Shown here: positions 51,926-60,729 of the stretch, in pieces
How positions within the stretch are numbered: the stretch's first letter is position 1
How the letters are laid out: each line of letters starts with the position of its first letter
Assembly: GCF_013386165.1 (NCBI RefSeq)
Contig: NZ_JACAOS010000016.1
Location: 62,001-126,000, forward strand
Origin: Pseudomonas gingeri
Lineage (GTDB): Bacteria; Pseudomonadota; Gammaproteobacteria; Pseudomonadales; Pseudomonadaceae
Length of the DNA stretch: 64,000 nt
Reading direction: 5' to 3'
Notes under the pieces: generated by a model
Databases searched by the model: none
Seen by the model: the letters and a program-made list of their open reading frames with translations, nothing else
What the model was told of the DNA's origin: nothing
Made by a program: the position numbers and the translations under genes

Positions 51926-52969
51926 ATGCGCCATGGCGATATTTCCAGCAGCCCGGATACCGTCGGTGTTGCTGTCGTGAACTACAAGATGCCGCGCCTG
52001 CACAGCAAGGCCGAGGTCATCGACAATGCCCGCAAGATTGCCGAAGTGATCAAGGGCATCAAGCAGGGACTGCCGGGCATGGACCTGGTGGTGTTTCCCG
52101 AGTACAGCACCATGGGCATCCTCTATGACCATGACGAGATGATGGCCACCGCCGCAACCATTCCCGGCGAAGAGACCGCGATCTTTTCTGCGGCCTGTCG
52201 CGAGGCCAATACCTGGGGCGTGTTTTCCCTGACCGGCGAGCGCCACGAGGAACATCCGCACAAGGCGCCCTACAACACCCTGGTGCTGATTGATAACCAG
52301 GGCCAGATTGTCCAGCGCTATCGCAAGTGCATCCCCTGGTGCCCCATCGAAGGCTGGTACCCGGGGGATCGCACCTATGTCTGCGACGGGCCCAAGGGCA
52401 TGAAGGTCAGCCTGATCATCTGCGACGACGGCAACTACCCGGAGATCTGGCGCGATTGCGCGATGAAGGGCGCGGAGCTGATTGTCCGCTGCCAGGGCTA
52501 TATGTACCCGGCCAAGGAACAGCAGGTGCAGATGTCCAAGAGCATGGCCTGGGCCAATAATTGCTATGTCGCGGTGGCCAACGCCGCCGGCTTCGACGGT
52601 GTGTATTCGTACTTCGGACACTCGGCGATCATCGGCTTCGATGGCCGGACCCTGGGTGAGTGTGGCGAGGAGGAGATGGGCATCCAGTACGCCCAGTTGT
52701 CGATCTCGCAGATCCGCGATGCACGGGCCAACGATCAGTCGCAGAACCACCTGTTCAAGCTGCTGCACCGTGGCTACACCGGTATCTATGATTCTGGCGA
52801 TGGCGACAAGGGCATCGCCGACTGTCCGTTCGAGTTCTACCGCACCTGGGTGCTCGATGCCGAGAAGGCCCGGGAGAATGTCGAGAACATCACCCGGCGC
52901 ACGGTCGGCGTGGCGGACTGCCCGGTGGGGCAATTGCCCCATGGTGGCAAAGAAAAGACTGCGGGCTGA
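51926..52969 (+). CDS. amiE: Aliphatic amidase
   Basis: 347 residues from the ATG at 51926 (MRHGDISSSPDTVGVAVVNYKMPRLHS), as in P. aeruginosa AmiE (346). The nitrilase-fold triad is in place: Glu59 (VVFPEYS), Lys134 (QRYRKCIPWCP) and Cys166 (IICDDGNYPEIWRD). It hydrolyses short aliphatic amides (acetamide, propionamide) to acid and ammonia. It sits 14 bp after the fmdB gene and 3 bp before an AmiB-like gene. Confidence 0.97.
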   Translation: MRHGDISSSPDTVGVAVVNYKMPRLHSKAEVIDNARKIAEVIKGIKQGLPGMDLVVFPEYSTMGILYDHDEMMATAATIPGEETAIFSAACREANTWGVFSLTGERHEEHPHKAPYNTLVLIDNQGQIVQRYRKCIPWCPIEGWYPGDRTYVCDGPKGMKVSLIICDDGNYPEIWRDCAMKGAELIVRCQGYMYPAKEQQVQMSKSMAWANNCYVAVANAAGFDGVYSYFGHSAIIGFDGRTLGECGEEEMGIQYAQLSISQIRDARANDQSQNHLFKLLHRGYTGIYDSGDGDKGIADCPFEFYRTWVLDAEKARENVENITRRTVGVADCPVGQLPHGGKEKTAG

Positions 52970-52972
52970 GGC

Positions 52973-53983
52973 ATGTCATCGATCCAGCAGGTCCCTGCGT
53001 CGGGACAGCCCGAGGTGCACCAGCTGACCTCGCGTTTCACCTTCGAACCGGCGCAGGTGATGGCGCTGCTGCGCCAGCGCATCGTCGGTCAGGACGTGGC
53101 GTTGGCGGCGGTCGAGGCGCAGCTCAAGGTACTCAAGGCGGACATCGGTGATCGCGAGCGACCGTTGGGCGTCAACCTGTTCATGGGCCCGACCGGCGTC
53201 GGCAAGACCGAGATCGTTCGCCTGCTGGCCCAGGCCATTCATGGCCGTGCCGATGCGCTGTGCCGCATCGATATGCAGACCCTGGCCCAGGAACATTACG
53301 CGGCGGCGCTGACTGGGGCGCCGCCGGGCTATGTGGGCAGCAAGGAAGGCGTCAGCCTGTTCGACAGCGCGTTGATCGAGGGTACCTACAGTCGTCCGGG
53401 TATTGTCCTGTTCGATGAACTGGAAAAGGCCAGTGACGAAGTGCTGCGCAGCCTGCTAGGGATTCTGGAAAGCGGTCGCCTGAGCCTGGCCGGCGGCAGT
53501 CGTACCCTGGATTTCCGGAACAGCCTGATCTTCATGACCAGCAATATCGGTGCACGACAGGCCAATGCTCGACGGCAGCGGTTGAGCGACGGCTGGAGGC
53601 GCTTGCTGGCCGTCTTCGCCGAGTCCGAGACACACCTGCTGGAGCGGGCGCTGCACAGCCGTTTCGAGCCGGAGTTTCTCAACCGTATCGACCGTATCCT
53701 GGTGTTTGAACGCATCGAAGGGCGTTGGCTGGATGCGCTGTTGAATATCGAGTTGGCCAAACTCAATCAGCGCCTGGGACCCCATCGACAACTGGCGGTG
53801 GACGAACTGGCCCGTGGCTGGCTGATGCGTGAACATGATCCACGCTTCGGTGCCCGGGCGTTGGTGCGCAGGGTGCGGGTCGAGTTGGAGCCGGCGATTG
53901 CCGATTGCCTGCTGGGCTCGGCGCAGGTGGGCGCAATGCAGGCGACGGTGGCGGGACAGCGCTTGGTGGTGCGTTGCGCTTGA
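52973..53983 (+). CDS. AmiB-like AAA+ ATPase (ClpB/ClpA C-terminal type)
   Basis: 336 residues: one AAA+ module with IVGQDVALAAVEAQL, Walker A MGPTGVGKTE (71-80), pore-loop-like GAPPGYVGSKEG, Walker B GIVLFDELEKA, sensor-1 FMTSNIGA and the arginine-finger region FEPEFLNRIDRI. It matches the single-module ATPase encoded after amiE in P. aeruginosa (AmiB), whose job (amidase maturation or disassembly) is unclear. It is the last gene of the operon. Confidence 0.88.
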   Translation: MSSIQQVPASGQPEVHQLTSRFTFEPAQVMALLRQRIVGQDVALAAVEAQLKVLKADIGDRERPLGVNLFMGPTGVGKTEIVRLLAQAIHGRADALCRIDMQTLAQEHYAAALTGAPPGYVGSKEGVSLFDSALIEGTYSRPGIVLFDELEKASDEVLRSLLGILESGRLSLAGGSRTLDFRNSLIFMTSNIGARQANARRQRLSDGWRRLLAVFAESETHLLERALHSRFEPEFLNRIDRILVFERIEGRWLDALLNIELAKLNQRLGPHRQLAVDELARGWLMREHDPRFGARALVRRVRVELEPAIADCLLGSAQVGAMQATVAGQRLVVRCA

Positions 53984-53994
53984 CGACCAGCGGG

Positions 53995-55170
53995 TTACTG
54001 AACCTCGAAAACCGGGCTCAGGCCCAGCACCAATTCCACCCGGTTGCGTCCATTGCCCTTGGCTCCATACAGCGCCTCATCCGCCACCGACAGCAAGCGC
54101 GTCAGTTCGTACCCGACTTCACGGGTGGTCACCACGCCGATACTCACGCTGAGCATTCCCGGCTCCAGCAGCGTCAACCCGGCAAACCCGCTCCGAATCT
54201 TCTCCGCCACTTCCACGGCCTCGGCCTCATCGGTGTCCACCAGCAAACAGGCAAACTCTTCCCCACCGATGCGCCCGAACACATCCTTCTTGCGCAGGGC
54301 CTGGGCCAATACCCGGCCGAACGCAATCAACGCCTGATCGCCCATGGCGTGGCCAAAGGTGTCGTTCAGTCGTTTGAAGTGGTCCAGGTCGCAGAGCAGC
54401 ATCGCCGCCAGGCTCGCGCGATGTTGGCACTCTTCGAGCAGCTGTCCGCCATGGACCATAAAGGCCCGGCGGTTGCCGATACCCGTCAACGCATCGCTGT
54501 AGGCCGCCGCCTTGAGCCGCAGTTCGGCCCGCTCCTTGACCATGGCCAGGGTCACGTAGGCGATGCCGATCACGTACAACATGGACTCGAACAGCATGAA
54601 TGAGAAAAACGGCACGCCATCACCCGCACCGGTCAGTGCCTGGTCCAGATGCAGGCCTTTATCGGAAAAGGCCCGTACGCAGTAAAAGATTGTGTGCAGT
54701 ATGGTCAGGATCAGCGCCGGTGAATAAGACACTTCCAGGCTCTTGCGACTGCGCCAGAACTCCAGCACGGTCATGATTCCGTAACTGGCGGCCAGCAGCG
54801 AGTAGGCGCTCACCCGTGCGGCCAGCGAGCCCATGAAGGCTGGTATCAGGCACAAGATCAGCCAGATCCCCGAGCCGCCCAGGATGCCGAGCATCGAGGG
54901 TGTTCGCCCGACAAACACCCGCATCGCCGTCCAGTTCATCGCCGCGCTCAGCAGCAGCACGACATTGCCCAACACCAGCGGTACAAAATCGATGCCCACG
55001 CCGCGCAGGCTCACCAGCAGCACGCCCAGGGAGGCCAACAACATCATGCTGCCCAGGTAGGCGAGGGGCCGCTCTCGGGTTTCGCGGCTCCAGGCGTGCA
55101 GGGTCAGTAGCCCCATCAGGCAAAAGATGAAGACCGAGACGATGAGCAGGGTGGGGATGTGCAGGGTCAT
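53995..55170 (-). CDS. Membrane diguanylate cyclase (GGDEF)
   Basis: 391 residues from the ATG at 55170 with GGAG upstream. Six or so N-terminal helices (to about residue 215) form an MHYT-like sensor of unknown ligand. A GGDEF domain follows with GRIGGEEF (active loop GGEEF, 302-306) and an inhibitory-site RKKD five residues before it. It should make cyclic di-GMP, with product inhibition. It is convergent with the amide operon (11-bp gap) and not clearly linked to it. Confidence 0.92.
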   Translation of the reverse strand: MTLHIPTLLIVSVFIFCLMGLLTLHAWSRETRERPLAYLGSMMLLASLGVLLVSLRGVGIDFVPLVLGNVVLLLSAAMNWTAMRVFVGRTPSMLGILGGSGIWLILCLIPAFMGSLAARVSAYSLLAASYGIMTVLEFWRSRKSLEVSYSPALILTILHTIFYCVRAFSDKGLHLDQALTGAGDGVPFFSFMLFESMLYVIGIAYVTLAMVKERAELRLKAAAYSDALTGIGNRRAFMVHGGQLLEECQHRASLAAMLLCDLDHFKRLNDTFGHAMGDQALIAFGRVLAQALRKKDVFGRIGGEEFACLLVDTDEAEAVEVAEKIRSGFAGLTLLEPGMLSVSIGVVTTREVGYELTRLLSVADEALYGAKGNGRNRVELVLGLSPVFEVQ

Positions 55171-55432
55171 GTGCTGGAGCTCCGTCAACCGGATACCGGG
55201 AGCAACCCGGAGCCGGGGCAGCCGGCGCCGAGTGCGGCGGGTGTGGAGAGGGCGGGACTGGGCACGTAAGGAGCACCTCGGCAATCACTCGGCGCGAGTG
55301 TAGCGGTAACGTCGAGGGGCTGCCTGCTTGTTGAGCAGGCCTGAATGGCTCGGTTCTTCATGGGACTCCGGGTGATCATTCTTCACTGATAGGTCTAGTG
55401 CCTACGGATAGTGATGATTTTCCTGACATTCA

Positions 55433-57073
55433 ATGCGGTCACGTCCTGTCGACCCCCCACGTAAGCTTCGGCAGCAGGGCCGAACACTTGATTTTCTATT
55501 TCCGTCGGTCCCTTTCAAGGAGTGGTCGAGCGTTGAAACAGGGATCTCGTTAACCGTGGGCCATTACGATTCCAGGGGTAATTACTCGCCCACGCCAGGC
55601 CCATGTATTCCTTTGCCGCCGCGCAATCCTGAACGCCGTGCGATGCCACTGCCGCCCTATGACGGCGATTTCTACAGCCATGCGCGGCGAACCACAGAGT
55701 ACGAAGTAGCGCCCAGCACCTGCCATATCGGTTTGAAGTTCATCTGGGATAACGGTGAAGGTTTGGGTTGTGATCTGCCCTGTGTACTGATGCCGGCCAA
55801 TGGCGCGCCGATTCGGACCCGGCTGGATGAGTACAGCCGATTTGTCGGCAGCATTCCCGACGGGCCTTATCAGGCGCAGATGCTGGCGGATTTCGACGCC
55901 GAAGAGCCGGTGCTTCGCCACCGGGCTGAGGTGCAGGCTGCGTTGGAGGCGATTCTCGATGCGGAGCGTGCCGAAGCAGCGGCGCTGCAGGCTATTCAGG
56001 ATCAGCGCGGTTTTGTCGCCAACGCGTTTTATACCCATCTGGCGATTGGGAAAGGGGCGCTTTATGGCGCTTGGGGATTGGTCAAAAGCTTTAAGGAATA
56101 TGGCGACCTGATCAATCCCTTCGTTACCTTTTCCAATGTGGTGGCGGCTGCCTGGAATGCTGACGCCTCCAATGGCGGCAGTTGGATGGCTTCCTTTCGC
56201 GACAACTTTTCCCGGGAGCAGCACCGCGAACTGGTAGAGGCGCTGGGCTTTGACCCAAGCAAGATTAGCCGTGAGCAACTGGCTGACATCTATGAAACGG
56301 CATGCTTTGTCATGGCGGACGGGCCAAGTCGGGAGCTGCTGGCGCGATTTGTCGTTGACTATGTGAAGGCCCAGAACCGCGAGGAGATTGCCGAGTTCAG
56401 CGGCGCGGTGGTTTTCGAGATTGCCTTGATTGCGCTGCTGGTCATGTATACCGGTGGTGCTGGCGCGGCGGCGAAAGGTGCGGCGTCGGTACGCAATCTG
56501 GCATTGACGCAACGTCTGGGCAGTGGGGTGAAGAGGCTCGGCCAAAGCCTCAGGAACGCTAGAATCAAAAAGGCGGGACGGGTTGAAGGGAAGGGCGCTG
56601 GGGCGCAGATTGTCGAGATTGAGCGGCCGAAAGAGCTTCCCAAGGCCGCGTTAGTCGCAACTGTGCTGAGGGACTGGTCGCATTTGACGTTGAGTCAGCG
56701 CCATTTTGTGAACAAGGTGACAACCGCGAAAGCTGCCGGTAATACGATGTATACCGTTCCTCGTGAGGTTGTGCTGAAGGATTTGAAGGAAATTCACCTT
56801 CATGGGGAAAGTATTCGGACTGGGGACAAATTTAAAACGTCATCAGGGCGAATTTATGGGTTGCATGAACATTCAATTCATCCGGTTGGTGGGCCTGGTA
56901 CAGTGAATTTAACCTCTCAGCAATATAAGGTTTTGATTGAGGGCAAAAGAAAAGGCCGAGCGGGTGCAGAGAATTATATGGGGTTCGTTGTTCGAAGCGG
57001 TGGTATGACTTCCGAAGAAGCTGCCGTGGTGTCCAAGCTGTTAGATGTATCGGGTGGCGGAGGTGGGAAATGA
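55433..57073 (+). CDS. Polymorphic-toxin-like protein (probable secreted effector)
   Basis: 546 residues from the ATG at 55433 (weak ribosome site; an ATG at 55643 is possible). The first 190 residues form a globular, Pro-rich, Cys-containing domain with SRFVGSIPDGPYQAQMLADFD and an Ala/Glu helix. Residues about 325-350 are hydrophobic (VFEIALIALLVMYTGGAGAAA). The last 140 (from RDWSHLTLSQRHFVNK, including GRIYGLHEHSIHPVGGPGTVNLT) look like a toxin tip and are clearly more AT-rich. A small gene overlapping the stop (ATGA) fits an immunity partner. Route of export, possibly type VI, is not shown; a hairpin GCCTGC/GCAGGC lies upstream at 55322-55340. Confidence 0.6.
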   Translation: MRSRPVDPPRKLRQQGRTLDFLFPSVPFKEWSSVETGISLTVGHYDSRGNYSPTPGPCIPLPPRNPERRAMPLPPYDGDFYSHARRTTEYEVAPSTCHIGLKFIWDNGEGLGCDLPCVLMPANGAPIRTRLDEYSRFVGSIPDGPYQAQMLADFDAEEPVLRHRAEVQAALEAILDAERAEAAALQAIQDQRGFVANAFYTHLAIGKGALYGAWGLVKSFKEYGDLINPFVTFSNVVAAAWNADASNGGSWMASFRDNFSREQHRELVEALGFDPSKISREQLADIYETACFVMADGPSRELLARFVVDYVKAQNREEIAEFSGAVVFEIALIALLVMYTGGAGAAAKGAASVRNLALTQRLGSGVKRLGQSLRNARIKKAGRVEGKGAGAQIVEIERPKELPKAALVATVLRDWSHLTLSQRHFVNKVTTAKAAGNTMYTVPREVVLKDLKEIHLHGESIRTGDKFKTSSGRIYGLHEHSIHPVGGPGTVNLTSQQYKVLIEGKRKGRAGAENYMGFVVRSGGMTSEEAAVVSKLLDVSGGGGGK

Positions 57074-57465
57074 CAAAGGCATTGGATTTTTTAATTAAAA
57101 AAAATGTCGACGAATCTGATATTTTAAAATGCTTTGACGCATTTTTTGATTGCAAAGTCAGTGCTGTGGATCGCCCCAATCAAGAGTGCAATTTTTTCTT
57201 GCACTGTACTGATTATTCAGAGGGTTTTCGTTGGGCTGCTTTCTTGAGCTGGAGTGAGTCAGCAGGCGAGTTTGATGAGCTCTCCCTGGCACGGCATATT
57301 GTGAGTTTCCTTCAAACAGAGGTTTTGTTTGAGCCTAATGCTGTAAAGCTACCTGTCCCTTTGACGTATATTTTCATGACGGTGGGGGGGGCTGCTTTTG
57401 CTGCCGACTACCTTGATCTTGAAGACGGTATAGATGTTCTTTCTGGAAGTCTTGTTTTAGTTTGA
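57070..57465 (+). CDS. Probable immunity protein of the adjacent toxin
   Basis: 131 residues, AT-rich (opening with long A and T runs), ATGA-coupled to the toxin-like gene. No signal peptide; acidic and helical (DELSLARHIVSFLQTEVLFEP ... DYLDLEDGIDVL). No known family recognised. The coupling, size and composition are what one expects of an immunity gene that travels with a toxin tip. Confidence 0.6.
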   Translation: MTKALDFLIKKNVDESDILKCFDAFFDCKVSAVDRPNQECNFFLHCTDYSEGFRWAAFLSWSESAGEFDELSLARHIVSFLQTEVLFEPNAVKLPVPLTYIFMTVGGAAFAADYLDLEDGIDVLSGSLVLV

Positions 57466-58034
57466 AGTTGTTACTCATGCGGTCAGTAATGAAAACTGTT
57501 CACGGAGCGCCGCTTTTTAAAAACGGATGGAGGGGGGGTTGTACCCTTGAGTCTCATCCACCCAAAGCGGCCAGTGAAATAAGGCATGCGCCACCCGACG
57601 AAGACCTACGGTATTCGCAGTTGGTGACGCTGTTTACGCTGTCAAATCCGTGGATGGCCGGCCTGCATTTACTGAGCAATGCAGGAGAGGTTCGCCCCTA
57701 ATTGGGAGAGTCGCCGCTGCGAGGTGCCCGCAGCGGCTAAAAAGACAGGAATGAGTGAGTGATCTGAGCGTTTGGAATCGACTCGCCACTTTCAACATCA
57801 GCGGTGGTCGAAGCCGGCCAGAAGCACATGGCGACTTCGGACCGTCCCTACCCCTGGCGCGCGCGGGTCACTGAAGTAACCCCCTCAAGTCGATCTTTTC
57901 AAGATCTAAAATCGTGCAGCCTCGCCATCGCCCGCCATAAAACACCAATAATTCAGAAAAATTGGCTGTTTTTGTGTTTTTTTTCCTCTGGCGGCCTCAA
58001 CAAAGCAATTTGTATCAAACTGTGTTCGGCTAGT
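57466..58034. other. Intergenic region before leuA-like gene
   Basis: About 570 bp. A 79-codon frame at 57462-57701 begins with TTG and has no family or ribosome site, so it is not called. A hairpin GCCGCTGC / GCAGCGGC occupies 57713-57737. Poly-T runs lie near 57968-57985. No other feature is evident. Confidence 0.5.
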
Positions 58035-58046
58035 ATTGGATCCAAT
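58035..58046 (+). promoter_or_regulatory. 12-bp palindrome at the leuA-like promoter
   Basis: ATTGGATCCAAT is a perfect palindrome overlapping a TAGTAT -10-like element (58031-58036), with TTTGTA (58009-58014) 16 bp upstream. It ends 63 bp before the start codon, a repressor-like position. Confidence 0.42.
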
Positions 58047-58109
58047 GTCCGGTGGCGCCAAGCCCGTGTGCCTGGCCACAGACGAACTGTTCTAAAAAGG
58101 AGAAACGCC

Positions 58110-59804
58110 ATGATGCTCAAGGATCCTTCCAGCAAATATCGACACTTCACCACGGTCAACCTGCCGGACCGTACATGGCCCGATAAGGTCCAGGCAGTCG
58201 CGCCAACCTGGTGCAGTGTGGATATGCGCGACGGCAATCAGGCGTTGATCGAGCCAATGAACGCTGAGCGTAAGCGGCGTTTTTTCGAGCTGTTGGTCAA
58301 GGTCGGTTTCAAGGAAATCGAAGTGGGCTTTCCCGCGGCTTCGCAAACCGATTTCGACTATATTCGTGAACTCATTGAGAGTGGCGCGATTCCCGACGAC
58401 GTGACGATCCAGGTCATGACGCAAGCGCGCAGTCATCTCATCGAGCGCACCTTTGAAGCATTGAAGGGGGCTCCCCGCGCTATCGTGCACGTTTACAACG
58501 CGACGGCTCCGGTGTTCCGGGATGTTGTGTTTAATGTGGACCGTGCGGGTTGCATCGAGATTGCCACCCAGGCGACTCGGGAAATCAAGGGGCATATGGA
58601 GGCCAACTCCGGTACGCAATGGACGTTCCAATATTCCCCGGAAACCTTTTGCTTTACTGAGCTGGATTTCGCCCTGGAAATCTGTGAAGCAGTGACGGAC
58701 GCCTTCGAGCCGAGCCCGTCCAACAAGATGATCCTGAACCTGCCGACGACCGTGGAAGTCTCCACCGCTAATGTGTTTGCCGATCAGATCGAGTGGTTCG
58801 GTCGGCATTTCAGTCGGCGTGACAGCGTCGTCATCAGTGTTCACCCGCACAATGATCGGGGCACCGGGGTTGCCACCGCCGAGCAGGCGTGCCTGGCGGG
58901 TGCCGAGCGGGTAGAGGGCACGCTGTTCGGTAACGGCGAGCGCACCGGCAACGTCGATATCCTCACCCTGGCGATGAATCTCTACACCAGCGGCATCGAT
59001 CCGCAGTTGGATTTCTCCGACATCATCCATGTGCAGCGCGAAGTGGAGTTCTGCAACCAGTTACCCACTCATCCACGTCACCCCTATGCCGGCGAGTTGG
59101 TATTCACCGCCTTTTCGGGGTCGCACCAGGACGCGATCAAGAAGGGCTTCGCCGCACGCCAGGCCAACCCGCAGGGCTTTTGGGAAGTGCCTTATCTGCC
59201 AATCGATCCCGTCGATATGGGGCGCAGCTATGAGGCAGTGATACGCGTCAACAGCCAGTCGGGCAAAGGCGGGGTGGCCTATCTGCTGGAGCAACACGGC
59301 ATCGTGATGCCGCGCCGCTTGCAGATGGAGTTCAGCAACCTGGTTCAGCAGGAAGCGGATGGAGGCGGCCAGGAGATCAGCGGCGATATGATCCTTGCCT
59401 GCTTCACCCAGCATTATCTGGATCAGGGCAAACCTTACACCTTGCTGCCGCCCAAGTTGGTGACCGAAGGTAACGTGACCTACCTCGAGGGGACGCTTCA
59501 ACACGGGACGCGCAAGATCGACTTGAGCGGCGAGGGCAACGGCCCGCTGGCGGCGCTGGTGGATGCTTTTGCGCACCGTGGCATTCACTTCGATATCGCG
59601 GATTATCACGAACACGCCACTCGCGATGGAGCCCAGGCCGAAGCGCTGGCCTATGTGGAGATTCGTGTGGATAACCAATTGCTGTTTGGTGCCGCCCGTG
59701 ATGGCAGTAGTTTACTGGCTTCGCTCAAGGCGGTGACGAGCGCCGTCAATCGCGCCTCGCGCCTCGGCTTGCTCAGCGTGATAACCGACGCGGTGGCTTC
59801 TTGA
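58110..59804 (+). CDS. leuA: 2-isopropylmalate synthase (LeuA type 2), probable second copy
   Basis: 564 residues from the ATG at 58110, preceded by AAGGAG. Catalytic features are MRDGNQALIEP (divalent metal Asp), VHPHNDRGTG and NGERTGNVD. The C-terminal LeuA regulatory/dimer domain is complete. The sequence differs throughout from the housekeeping Pseudomonas LeuA I recall (for example WCSVDMRDGNQALIEP versus WCSSDLRDGNQSLIEP), and the gene is followed 1 bp later by an AraC regulator, so it is likely a specialised paralogue condensing a 2-oxoacid with acetyl-CoA. Substrate unproven. Confidence 0.88.
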   Translation: MMLKDPSSKYRHFTTVNLPDRTWPDKVQAVAPTWCSVDMRDGNQALIEPMNAERKRRFFELLVKVGFKEIEVGFPAASQTDFDYIRELIESGAIPDDVTIQVMTQARSHLIERTFEALKGAPRAIVHVYNATAPVFRDVVFNVDRAGCIEIATQATREIKGHMEANSGTQWTFQYSPETFCFTELDFALEICEAVTDAFEPSPSNKMILNLPTTVEVSTANVFADQIEWFGRHFSRRDSVVISVHPHNDRGTGVATAEQACLAGAERVEGTLFGNGERTGNVDILTLAMNLYTSGIDPQLDFSDIIHVQREVEFCNQLPTHPRHPYAGELVFTAFSGSHQDAIKKGFAARQANPQGFWEVPYLPIDPVDMGRSYEAVIRVNSQSGKGGVAYLLEQHGIVMPRRLQMEFSNLVQQEADGGGQEISGDMILACFTQHYLDQGKPYTLLPPKLVTEGNVTYLEGTLQHGTRKIDLSGEGNGPLAALVDAFAHRGIHFDIADYHEHATRDGAQAEALAYVEIRVDNQLLFGAARDGSSLLASLKAVTSAVNRASRLGLLSVITDAVAS

Positions 59805-59805
59805 G

Positions 59806-60546
59806 GTGAATGCTCATAAAGCCTTGGCGTCACTCGCCGGTAACTACGGGCATGGAGACATAGTGGCTTCGCATCAGCATGCCAACGGTCAGTTGGTGCA
59901 TGCCATCAACGGTGTGATGCTGGTCTCGGTTGTCGGCAGGACGTGGGTGGTACCTTCCGGGCATGCGCTATGGGTACCTTCAGGCATGGAGCACCAGATT
60001 CGCATGACTGGCGAGGTGCGCATGCGCACTTTGCTGATCACGCCTGGTGCTTACAGCGCGCTGACGGAGGAGTGCCAAGTGATCAAGGTGTCGCCACTGT
60101 TGCGTGAGTTGATCGTGGCAGCGGCCGATGTACCGGGCGATGAACGTGAGGTTACGCGCCATCTGCAGATTGTCGATCTGATTTTCTCGGAGCTCGAGAG
60201 CGCGGACCGGGTGGTGGCGCATGTGCCGATTCCGGATGAGCCGCGACTCAAGTCGCTGTGCGCCGACTTTATCGACAACCCCTCCCAGGAGTCGAAACTG
60301 GAGCATTGGGCGGTGCAACTCAACATGAGTTCGCGCACTCTGGCGCGGCTGTTCCAGAAAGAATTGGGCATGAGCTACGGCGAATGGCGCAAGCGCACGC
60401 GGCTGCTGCTCAGTTTGCAGCGGCTGGCGTCGGGTGTGTCGATTCTGGAAGTGGCGCTGGAGCACGGTTACCAAAGCCCCAGCGCTTTCACCGCAATGTT
60501 CAAGCGCACCATGGGCTACACCCCGAGCAACTGCCGCCTGGTCTGA
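59806..60546 (+). CDS. AraC-family regulator with cupin sensor domain
   Basis: 246 residues from a GTG one base after the leuA stop. The N-terminal cupin-like region (IVASHQHANGQLVHAINGVMLVSVVGRTWVVPSGHALWVPSGMEHQIRM) matches the AraC_N/cupin-2 type. The C-terminal AraC double helix-turn-helix reads LEHWAVQLNMSSRTLARLFQKELGMSYGEWRKRTRLL and ILEVALEHGYQSPSAFTAMFKRTMGYTPSNCR. It stands between leuA and the efflux operon, and direct repeats before the latter fit its binding. Confidence 0.92.
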   Translation: MNAHKALASLAGNYGHGDIVASHQHANGQLVHAINGVMLVSVVGRTWVVPSGHALWVPSGMEHQIRMTGEVRMRTLLITPGAYSALTEECQVIKVSPLLRELIVAAADVPGDEREVTRHLQIVDLIFSELESADRVVAHVPIPDEPRLKSLCADFIDNPSQESKLEHWAVQLNMSSRTLARLFQKELGMSYGEWRKRTRLLLSLQRLASGVSILEVALEHGYQSPSAFTAMFKRTMGYTPSNCRLV

Positions 60547-60631
60547 CCCCTCAAACATTCCTATTGCACAGGGCCCCCCTTTTGCGGGGGCACGCGTGCC
60601 CGTGCCCAGGGTTCGGGCGCTCTTTGGGCAC

Positions 60632-60659
60632 GTTGTCTCAATCGAAACGATAGTTGTCT
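60632..60659 (+). promoter_or_regulatory. Candidate AraC-family direct repeats before the efflux operon
   Basis: GTTGTCT at 60632-60638 is repeated at 60653-60659, exactly 21 bp apart, the usual spacing of AraC-type half-sites on one helix face. The operon starts at 60730. A GC-rich hairpin (60573-60591) and a 12-bp palindrome GGCACGCGTGCC (60589-60600) lie further upstream, possibly ending the AraC transcript. Confidence 0.45.
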
Positions 60660-60729
60660 GGAACTCGGGAGAAGCGCAGCCCGGCGCTCTCATACCCTGC
60701 GTATCTATTCAGAACTCTGGACTCCTGCG

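Noticed and set aside
57462..57701. 79-codon frame after the immunity gene
   Set aside because: TTG start, no ribosome site, no recognisable similarity. Could be a remnant, but there is no support.
57713..57737. GCCGCTGC/GCAGCGGC hairpin as terminator of the toxin operon
   Set aside because: It is followed by TAAAAAG rather than a T-run in the + direction, so a Rho-independent terminator is not supported.
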